DNA from: Pseudomonas lini
GTDB lineage: Bacteria; Pseudomonadota; Gammaproteobacteria; Pseudomonadales; Pseudomonadaceae
Reading direction: 5' to 3'
Assembly: GCF_964063345.1 (NCBI RefSeq)
Contig: NZ_OZ061318.1
Location: forward strand, 2,294,001 to 2,358,000
DNA length: 64,000 nt
Position numbers and translations under genes: made by a program. The notes beneath the pieces were generated by a model, which was given only the letters and a program-made list of their open reading frames with translations, made no database searches and had not been told where the DNA came from. How positions within the stretch are numbered: position 1 is the stretch's first letter; each line of letters starts with the position of its first letter. This document shows positions 58,356-64,000 of the stretch, piece by piece.

Positions 58356-59063
58356 ATGAAAGTGTGGAAGGAATCACAATTAACACAGCTTTCTTACGCT
58401 CAGAAAATAGAGACTGCATACGAGATTTCTCTTAATCTCGTTAAAAATCTTGGCTTTAATTTTTGTGCATTTTCAATAACATCACAAACACGGGGGATAC
58501 ACCGCCATACGATCAATCTGAATAATTACCCCACCGAATGGAACACGAAATATGAACAAGAGCATTTCAGTGAAGTCGATCCGATACTAGCCCATTGCAA
58601 TCACTCTGAATTACCGATTCTTTGGCAGGAAGAGGTCTTCTCCAAGACACCGACGCTGTGGCAAGCACAAAAAAAGCAAGGTTTGCACTATGGCTGGTCC
58701 CAATCCGTTCATGATCAGAACGGGCTTTGCAGCATGCTGAGCCTGGCCAGAAGCCACTGCCCGATTACTACGGATGATCTGTATAAAAATCTGGGCTACG
58801 CGTTGTTCATTAGCCGTCACCTGCACGGGCTTGTCGCGAAAGAACTGCCTGCACTCTCAAAACCAGGCACAGTGCATTTATCATGCAGGGAAATCGAGGT
58901 ATTGAAATATTCAGCCGACGGCAAGACGGCAGGCGAGATCGCGATCATCCTCTGCCTGAGTGAAAGCACGGTACAGTTCCATATCCGCGGCGCCATACGA
59001 AAATTCGGCGTAAACAACAAGATTGCGGCGGTGATGAGAGCCGCGAAAGCGGGCGTTTTCTGA
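58356..59063 (+). CDS. LuxR-family AHL-responsive regulator (solo)
   Basis: 235 aa. The N-terminal autoinducer-binding domain keeps the six invariant ligand residues by TraR spacing: Trp and Tyr in EWNTKYEQ, Asp-Pro in VDPILAH, Trp in LWQEE and Gly in HYGWSQ. The plant-signal (OryR/PsoR) subclass changes the first two, so canonical AHL binding is predicted. The C-terminal LuxR HTH is LSCREIEVLKYSADGKTAGEIA to VNNKIAAVMRA. No luxI synthase is in the window. It is AT-rich (19 of 60 G+C in 58441-58500), unlike its neighbours, so probably acquired. Confidence 0.9.
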   Translation: MKVWKESQLTQLSYAQKIETAYEISLNLVKNLGFNFCAFSITSQTRGIHRHTINLNNYPTEWNTKYEQEHFSEVDPILAHCNHSELPILWQEEVFSKTPTLWQAQKKQGLHYGWSQSVHDQNGLCSMLSLARSHCPITTDDLYKNLGYALFISRHLHGLVAKELPALSKPGTVHLSCREIEVLKYSADGKTAGEIAIILCLSESTVQFHIRGAIRKFGVNNKIAAVMRAAKAGVF

Positions 59064-59251
59064 AGCTGTTCGAATCCGGTAATCCCCGCGAGTAATCCAA
59101 GCGAAAAAAACGTACCATTTGCGATCCATCCTGAGTGATGCCGTGTGAAATCCCACGACGCAGTCCATTCGGATGGTTCGCCCGCTACAAGCCCCTGAGT
59201 GGCGGGCCACTCGCTGATTATCCTCCGTTGACTACCCAGAGCCCCCGCCTC

Positions 59252-60376
59252 ATGCCTCTGCTCGAAACCCCCTTCGCTCAACTCGATCTGATCCGCCAGC
59301 CAGAACAGCAGAATGAACCGTTGCAAGCATTTGATGCCGCAGACGAATACCTGCTCACTCATCTGGCCGAGCAACAACCTGCAGCCGATACCCGAGTGCT
59401 GGTGCTCAACGACAGCTTCGGTGCTTTGGCCGCCAGCCTGGTGGGCAAGGTTCGGGTGACCAGCAGCGGCGATTCGTTTCTGGCTTTTCAGGGGCTGGAA
59501 AAAAACCTGATACGCAACGGCCAGGCGTTTGATGAAGTGCCGAAGGTGCCTGCCAGCAAAGCGTTCATCGGGCCGTTTGACCGGGTATTGATCCGGGTAC
59601 CGAAAACCCTGGCCTTGCTGGAAGAGCAACTGATCCGGCTACAGGGCCAACTGGCTCCCGGCGCTCAAGTGATTGCGGCCGCAATGGTGAAGCATTTGCC
59701 TCGCGCTGCGGGCGATCTGCTGGATCGTTACATCGGCCCGGTGCAAGCCTCGCTGGCCGTGAAGAAGGCTCGGCTGCTGATCGCCACAGCCGAAGCCAAA
59801 GCCCCTGCGGTCTCCCCCTACCCGACCCGCTATCGACTCGACGCCCCTGCTATCGAACTGCTCAATCACGCCAATGTGTTCTGCCGCGAAGGGCTGGATA
59901 TCGGCACGCGGGCCTTTCTGCCGCACTTGCCGAAGAACCTCGGCACAGCGCGAGTTGCCGACCTCGGATGTGGCAACGGCGTGTTGGCGATTGCCAGTGC
60001 CCTGCAAAACCCTGAGGCTCACTACACGTTGGTTGATGAGTCGTTCATGGCGGTGCAATCGGCCACTGAAAACTGGCGCGCGGCGCTGGGCGATCGTGAT
60101 GTGATCGTGCGAGCCGGCGATGGCTTGGCAGAGCAGGAACCTCAATCCCTGGACGTGGTGCTGTGCAATCCGCCATTTCACCAACAGCAAGTGGTCGGCG
60201 ATTTCCTGGCTTGGCGGATGTTCCAGCAGGCGCGTGAATCGTTGGTGGTGGGCGGCGCATTGTACATCGTCGGCAATCGTCATTTGGGTTATCACAGCAA
60301 ACTGGCGCGGTTGTTCCGCGGCGTCGAGCAAGTCGCGGCCACCCCCAAGTTCGTCATTCTCAAAGCACGTAAATAA
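59252..60376 (+). CDS. rlmG: RlmG, 23S rRNA (guanine-1835-N2) methyltransferase
   Basis: SAM-dependent RNA methyltransferase of 374 aa from ATG 59252 (MPLLETPFAQ). The N-terminal half is a degenerate methyltransferase-like domain; the C-terminal half has the SAM motif VADLGCGNGVL and catalytic NPPFH. The frame is open to 59135 but that part has no family match. It is convergent with the cio operon. Confidence 0.93.
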   Translation: MPLLETPFAQLDLIRQPEQQNEPLQAFDAADEYLLTHLAEQQPAADTRVLVLNDSFGALAASLVGKVRVTSSGDSFLAFQGLEKNLIRNGQAFDEVPKVPASKAFIGPFDRVLIRVPKTLALLEEQLIRLQGQLAPGAQVIAAAMVKHLPRAAGDLLDRYIGPVQASLAVKKARLLIATAEAKAPAVSPYPTRYRLDAPAIELLNHANVFCREGLDIGTRAFLPHLPKNLGTARVADLGCGNGVLAIASALQNPEAHYTLVDESFMAVQSATENWRAALGDRDVIVRAGDGLAEQEPQSLDVVLCNPPFHQQQVVGDFLAWRMFQQARESLVVGGALYIVGNRHLGYHSKLARLFRGVEQVAATPKFVILKARK

Positions 60377-60380
60377 AAGC

Positions 60381-60408
60381 GAAAAAAAACCCTCCATCGG
60401 GAGGGTTA
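60381..60408 (-). terminator. Terminator of the cio operon
   Basis: On the minus strand AACCCTCC-CGAT-GGAGGGTT is followed by eight T; poor on the plus strand, so it serves cioAB. Confidence 0.88.
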
Positions 60409-60442
60409 TAAATCCGTGCCGCAAGGCAACGGGATGGGAATT

Positions 60443-60613
60443 TCAGTGGGTGCTCAAACCGGCGGCATTCATGAACATGCGCATCAGCGAGGCCACAATG
60501 AACAGTGCCACGACGCTGCCGGTCCAGATCATCGCCAGCCAGCCGAGTCGCTGCCAGAGCGGCTTTTTCTCGGCCGCTTCGATTTCCTGCAACGTAGGTT
60601 TGCCAGCCATCAT
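60443..60613 (-). CDS. DUF2474 small membrane protein of the cio operon
   Basis: 56-aa single-helix protein not listed among longer frames. It starts MMAGKPTLQE, then KKPLWQRLGWLAMIWTGSVV and a hydrophobic helix to MNAAGLSTH. AGGAG lies 6 bases before the first Met. It follows cioB by 54 bases. Analogy to CydX, the single-helix subunit of bd oxidases, suggests it stabilises the oxidase; that is inference. Confidence 0.85.
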   Translation of the reverse strand: MMAGKPTLQEIEAAEKKPLWQRLGWLAMIWTGSVVALFIVASLMRMFMNAAGLSTH

Positions 60614-60667
60614 CGCTTTCTCCTCTGGAATGGCGCAGGTATCAATCCTGCGCCGTAGTCGTATTGG

Positions 60668-61675
60668 CTAGTGGTAACCATCTTCGTGGGTAACCTTGCC
60701 GCGGAACACGTAGTAGCTCCAGAAGGTGTAACCCAGGATGAACGGGATGATGAAGAGCGTGCCCACCAGCATGAAGCCCTGGCTTTGCGGCGGTGCGGCG
60801 GCGTCCCAGATCGAGATCGACGGCGGCACGATGTTCGGCCACAGGCTGATACCCAGACCGCTGTAGCCGAGGAAGATCAGCACCAGGGTCAGCAGGAATG
60901 GCGTGTAATGCGCATTGCGGGCCACCGCGCGAATCAGACCGTACAGGGTCACCAGCACCAGAATCGGCACCGGCAAGAACCAGAACAGGTTCGGCAGGGT
61001 GAACCAGCGTGCAGCGATTTCAGCGTGGGCCAAGGGCGTCCAGATGCTGACGATGCCAATCACTGCCAGCAACACGAAGGCCAATGGCCGCGCCAGGTCA
61101 TGCATCTGCTCCTGCAACTTGCCTTCAGTTTTCATGATCAGCCAGGTGCAACCGAGCAGCGCGTAAGCCACCACCAGCGCCGCACCACAGAACATCGTGA
61201 ACGGCGTCAGCCAGTCGAGTGAACCACCGGCGAACTGACGATTGACTACCGGTAGCCCATCGATGAAGGCACCCAATGCCACGCCCTGGAAGAAGGTAGC
61301 GGCGATCGAGCCACCGATAAATGCCTTGTCCCAGAGGTGACGCTTGTCGTCCTTGGCCTTGAAGCGGAACTCGAAGGCCACACCGCGGAAAATCAGCCCG
61401 ATCAGCATAAAAATCAGCGGCAGGTACAGCGCCGAGAGCACCACCGAATAGGCCAGCGGGAAGGCGCCGAACAAGGCTGCGCCGCCCAATACCAACCAGG
61501 TTTCGTTGCCGTCCCAGACCGGGGCGACGGTGTTCATCATGACGTCACGGTCGGTCTTGCCCTTGATGAACGGGAAGAGAATCCCGATTCCCAGATCGAA
61601 GCCGTCCATGACCACATACATCATGATGCCGAAGATGATGATCACGGCCCAGATCAGCGGAAGATCAATACCCAT
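60668..61675 (-). CDS. cioB: Cyanide-insensitive terminal oxidase subunit II (CioB/CydB)
   Basis: Structural subunit of a bd-type quinol oxidase, 335 aa with about eight helices. The family signature is WDGNETWLVLGGAALFGAFP near the N terminus. It pairs with CioA, whose stop codon lies 3 bases upstream of this start. The pair reduces oxygen directly from ubiquinol and tolerates cyanide. Confidence 0.95.
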   Translation of the reverse strand: MGIDLPLIWAVIIIFGIMMYVVMDGFDLGIGILFPFIKGKTDRDVMMNTVAPVWDGNETWLVLGGAALFGAFPLAYSVVLSALYLPLIFMLIGLIFRGVAFEFRFKAKDDKRHLWDKAFIGGSIAATFFQGVALGAFIDGLPVVNRQFAGGSLDWLTPFTMFCGAALVVAYALLGCTWLIMKTEGKLQEQMHDLARPLAFVLLAVIGIVSIWTPLAHAEIAARWFTLPNLFWFLPVPILVLVTLYGLIRAVARNAHYTPFLLTLVLIFLGYSGLGISLWPNIVPPSISIWDAAAPPQSQGFMLVGTLFIIPFILGYTFWSYYVFRGKVTHEDGYH

Positions 61676-61678
61676 GAT

Positions 61679-63115
61679 TCAAATCTCCTTGGTCAGGCTG
61701 TTATCAGCTTCGGTGCCATCGTCATCGGCTGCAGACAGCGGACGGGCCGGTGTGCGTTTCTGGCCAGGACCGCCTTCGTTGGTTTCCTTGCCTTCGTCGA
61801 TCTTCGGCCCTTTGCGCACCAGACGCATCATGTAGCCAAGACCGGCACCGAACAGGGCGAAATACACCACAACGAACATGATCAAGGTGATGCTCATCTG
61901 CACGAAGCTGTGCCCGGAGGACGCGTCTGCCGTGCGCATCAAGCCGTAGACCACCCATGGCTGACGGCCGATTTCAGTGGTGAACCAGCCGGCGAGAATC
62001 GCGACCAGGCCGGACGGCCCCATCCACAACGCCAGATACAGGAATGGACGTGAGGTATAAAGCCTGTCGCGTTTGCGCAGCCACAGACTCCACAAACCAG
62101 TGAAGATCATCAGCACGCCCAGGCCGACCATGACCCGGAACGACCAGAAGACGATGGTCGAATTCGGCCGGTCTTCAGGCGCGAATTCCTTGAGCGCCGG
62201 CACTTGCTTGTCCAGTGTGTGGGTCAGGATCAGGCTGCCCAGGTACGGAATCTCGACGGCAAATCTGGTTTTCTCGGCTTTCATGTCCGGCCAGCCGAAC
62301 AGGATCAGCGGGGTCGGCTCATCGCCGACGTTTTCCCAGTGGCCTTCGATCGCGGCGATTTTCGCCGGTTGATGCTTGAGCGTATTAACGCCGTGGAAGT
62401 CGCCGATAACCGCCTGAATCGGAGCAACGATCAGCGCCATCCACATCGCCATCGAGAGCATGGTGCGGATTGCCGGGTTGTCCTTGCCGCGCAGCAAGTG
62501 CCAGGCTGCCGATGAACCGACGAAGAAGGCGGTCGCCACGAACGCCGCCGTGGACATGTGCAACAGCCGGTAGGGGAACGACGGGTTGAAAATAATCGCC
62601 AGCCAGTCCACCGGAATGACCTGGCCGTTGACGATTTCGTAACCTTGCGGGGTCTGCATCCAGCTGTTGGAGGCCAGAATCCAGAAGGTCGAAATAAGGG
62701 TGCCGATGGCCACCATGACAGTGGAGAAAAAGTGCAGCTTGCGCCCGACCTTGTTCCAGCCGAACAGCATGACGCCAAGGAAACCGGCCTCGAGGAAGAA
62801 GGCAGTGAGCACTTCATAGGTCAGCAATGGCCCGGTCACCGAACCGGCGAAGTCCGAGAAACGGCTCCAGTTGGTGCCGAACTGATAGGCCATGACCAAA
62901 CCGGAAACCACACCCATGCCGAAGTTGACGGCAAAGATCTTCGACCAGAAATGGTACAGATCGCGGTAAGTGTCGTTGTGCGTCTTCAGCCACAGGCCTT
63001 CGAGCACCGCCAGGTAACTCGCCAGGCCAATGGTGATGGCCGGGAACAGGATGTGGAACGAAATGGTGAATGCGAACTGAATCCGGGCGAGATCAAGTGC
63101 CTCCAAACCGAACAT
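61679..63115 (-). CDS. cioA: Cyanide-insensitive terminal oxidase subunit I (CioA/CydA)
   Basis: Catalytic haem subunit of 478 aa. His20 in ISFHILFPAITIG is a haem ligand; the GFLGVMLFGWNKVG and MADVA-lacking short Q-loop fit the CIO class, which binds haem in bd-type sites but has a short quinol loop. It heads cioA-cioB-DUF2474. Upstream is an ANR-type site, consistent with known repression of cio by ANR at low oxygen. Confidence 0.95.
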   Translation of the reverse strand: MFGLEALDLARIQFAFTISFHILFPAITIGLASYLAVLEGLWLKTHNDTYRDLYHFWSKIFAVNFGMGVVSGLVMAYQFGTNWSRFSDFAGSVTGPLLTYEVLTAFFLEAGFLGVMLFGWNKVGRKLHFFSTVMVAIGTLISTFWILASNSWMQTPQGYEIVNGQVIPVDWLAIIFNPSFPYRLLHMSTAAFVATAFFVGSSAAWHLLRGKDNPAIRTMLSMAMWMALIVAPIQAVIGDFHGVNTLKHQPAKIAAIEGHWENVGDEPTPLILFGWPDMKAEKTRFAVEIPYLGSLILTHTLDKQVPALKEFAPEDRPNSTIVFWSFRVMVGLGVLMIFTGLWSLWLRKRDRLYTSRPFLYLALWMGPSGLVAILAGWFTTEIGRQPWVVYGLMRTADASSGHSFVQMSITLIMFVVVYFALFGAGLGYMMRLVRKGPKIDEGKETNEGGPGQKRTPARPLSAADDDGTEADNSLTKEI

Positions 63116-63277
63116 AAGTCTTCCTCTGTCAGGTAATACCGGCTGAAGGCTTGTGGCCTACACCCACTGCCCCCACGGATATGGAGTGTGGCGAATTCGA
63201 ATTCGTTCTTTTTGTACCATCATCACAAACGTAGGGAGTCTGGCCATCTGGCCGCCGGATCAATTCCACGAAGGGTC

Positions 63278-63291
63278 TTGATCTGGATCAA
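63278..63291. promoter_or_regulatory. ANR/FNR box upstream of cioAB
   Basis: TTGATCTGGATCAA, a perfect match to TTGAT-N4-ATCAA, 163 bases before the cioA start. Confidence 0.8.
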
Positions 63292-63410
63292 GCAACGTTG
63301 AAAGAGTAGTCGCATTTTTGCCGATGGACGGTGTGGTCTTTTGCCGCGTGACAGGTTGCCTCATGGGTTTTGTCTTGAGCTGAAATACATTTTTGGATGG
63401 GTGGACTAAC

Positions 63411-63544
63411 TGTGGCGAGGGGGCTTGCCCCCGTTGGGCAGCGAAGCGGCCCCTGACCTTGGCAACTGATTTCTACCAGGCACACCGCAATAACCGGATT
63501 TACGACTGCTTCGCAGCCGAACGGGGGTAACCCCCCTCGCCACA
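63411..63544. repeat. REPIN, GTGGCGAGGGGG class
   Basis: TGTGGCGAGGGGGCTTGCCC on the left, CCCCTCGCCACA on the right, with inner TACGACTGCTTCGCAGCCGA as at 27584. The right arm reads GGGGGTAACCCCCC, a local mutation. Confidence 0.87.
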
Positions 63545-63662
63545 GGGGGATTTGTATGTTCTGTGGGATCGGTGTTTAGCTAACTAAATTTATCGCGCTC
63601 GCAACTTCTGGTTACAGGTCGGTGATAATCTCGCCCTTCCCTCTCCCCACACCGGCCTTCAG

Positions 63663-64000
63663 ATGCCCAGCCAAGCGCCCTTGCTGTTACGTCATCACCG
63701 CCCGTTTATTGCGTTCTGGCTGGCTCGGGTATTTACCGCCAGCGGTTTTCAGATGCTCACGGTGGCCATCGGCTGGAATCTGTATCAACTGACCGGCAAT
63801 GTGCTCGATCTGGGCTTGGTAGGTTTGGTGGAATTTGTTCCCCGTGTGTTGTTCATGCTGCACACCGGGCATGTCGCGGACCGCTATGACCGGCGCAAGG
63901 TCGTGGCGATCTGTCAGTTCCTGCAAGCGCTGATCGCCCTGTCGCTGGCCATCGGTAGCGCGACCGATCATGTCACCCGAGAGATGATTTTCATCCTCGC
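63663..64000 (+). CDS. MFS transporter, N-terminal part (3' partial)
   Basis: 112 codons are visible before the window ends. MPSQAPLLLRHHRPFIAFW leads into TM1; the MFS A-motif-like loop GHVADRYDRRKV follows TM3. This resembles the EntS/drug-exporter branch of MFS, but the substrate cannot be judged from the fragment. Confidence 0.82.
   Translation, partial: MPSQAPLLLRHHRPFIAFWLARVFTASGFQMLTVAIGWNLYQLTGNVLDLGLVGLVEFVPRVLFMLHTGHVADRYDRRKVVAICQFLQALIALSLAIGSATDHVTREMIFIL

Larger units (their letters stand above)
63116..63662. other. Intergenic region between cioA and the MFS gene
   Basis: 547 bases with no supported gene. It contains an ANR-like site (63278-63291) and a REPIN (63411-63544); the rest shows nothing recognisable. 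Confidence 0.6.

Overview
The window is chromosomal DNA of a Pseudomonas of the fluorescens type. The gene order (pilR, minor pilins, ispH-fkpB-lspA-ileS-ribF-murJ, rpsT, creA, proB, obgE, rpmA-rplU, ispB, fklB, then ettA, morA, glyA, a COG0523 GTPase, yjiX, cstA, a PilZ protein, radA, ankB, katB, mscL, fpr) follows the P. aeruginosa PAO1 block PA4547-PA4615, with local losses and insertions. Most genes are GC-rich, and at least 13 paired REP palindromes (REPINs) of several sequence classes sit between genes, as is usual in P. fluorescens genomes. No tRNA, rRNA, CRISPR array, transposase or phage gene was found.

Bases 1-8850 carry surface motility genes: the end of pilR, glycine oxidase thiO, and a tightly coupled minor-pilin operon (fimU-like, pilV, pilW, pilX, pilY1, pilE) with a divergent fimT-like gene. 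Bases 8819-21015 are housekeeping: isoprenoid synthesis (ispH, ispB), lipoprotein signal peptidase, isoleucyl-tRNA synthetase, FAD synthesis, lipid II flippase, ribosomal proteins S20, L21 and L27, proline synthesis and the ribosome GTPase ObgE. Bases 21256-34091 mix small conserved genes: a PA4570-like gene under a Fur-box-like site, an FKBP, a UPF0114 membrane protein, two large envelope proteins of unknown function, a Lon-like protease and a GreB-like factor. Bases 34274-41572 hold translation factor EttA, the c-di-GMP protein MorA and serine hydroxymethyltransferase. Bases 41849-44673 are a dicarboxylate-type symporter with two GntR regulators and two FadR-type operator copies.

The accessory highlight is 45111-48790. 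Two short paralogous peptides (47 and 50 aa), absent from simple ORF lists or wrongly started there, precede a 1027-aa LanM-type class II lanthipeptide synthetase with complete dehydratase and cyclase residues. The two cores place three Thr/Cys pairs at identical positions, the leaders lack a classical double-glycine site, and no transporter or protease is adjacent. Lower G+C than the flanks points to horizontal acquisition between the symporter module and the COG0523/cstA block.

Bases 48921-64000 return to core genes: COG0523 GTPase, peptide/pyruvate transporter cstA-yjiX, the MapZ-like PilZ protein, radA, ankB-katB, mscL, fpr, an AT-rich LuxR solo with intact AHL-binding residues, rRNA methyltransferase rlmG, and the cyanide-insensitive oxidase operon cioA-cioB with a DUF2474 microprotein and an upstream ANR-type site. 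A truncated MFS transporter closes the window.
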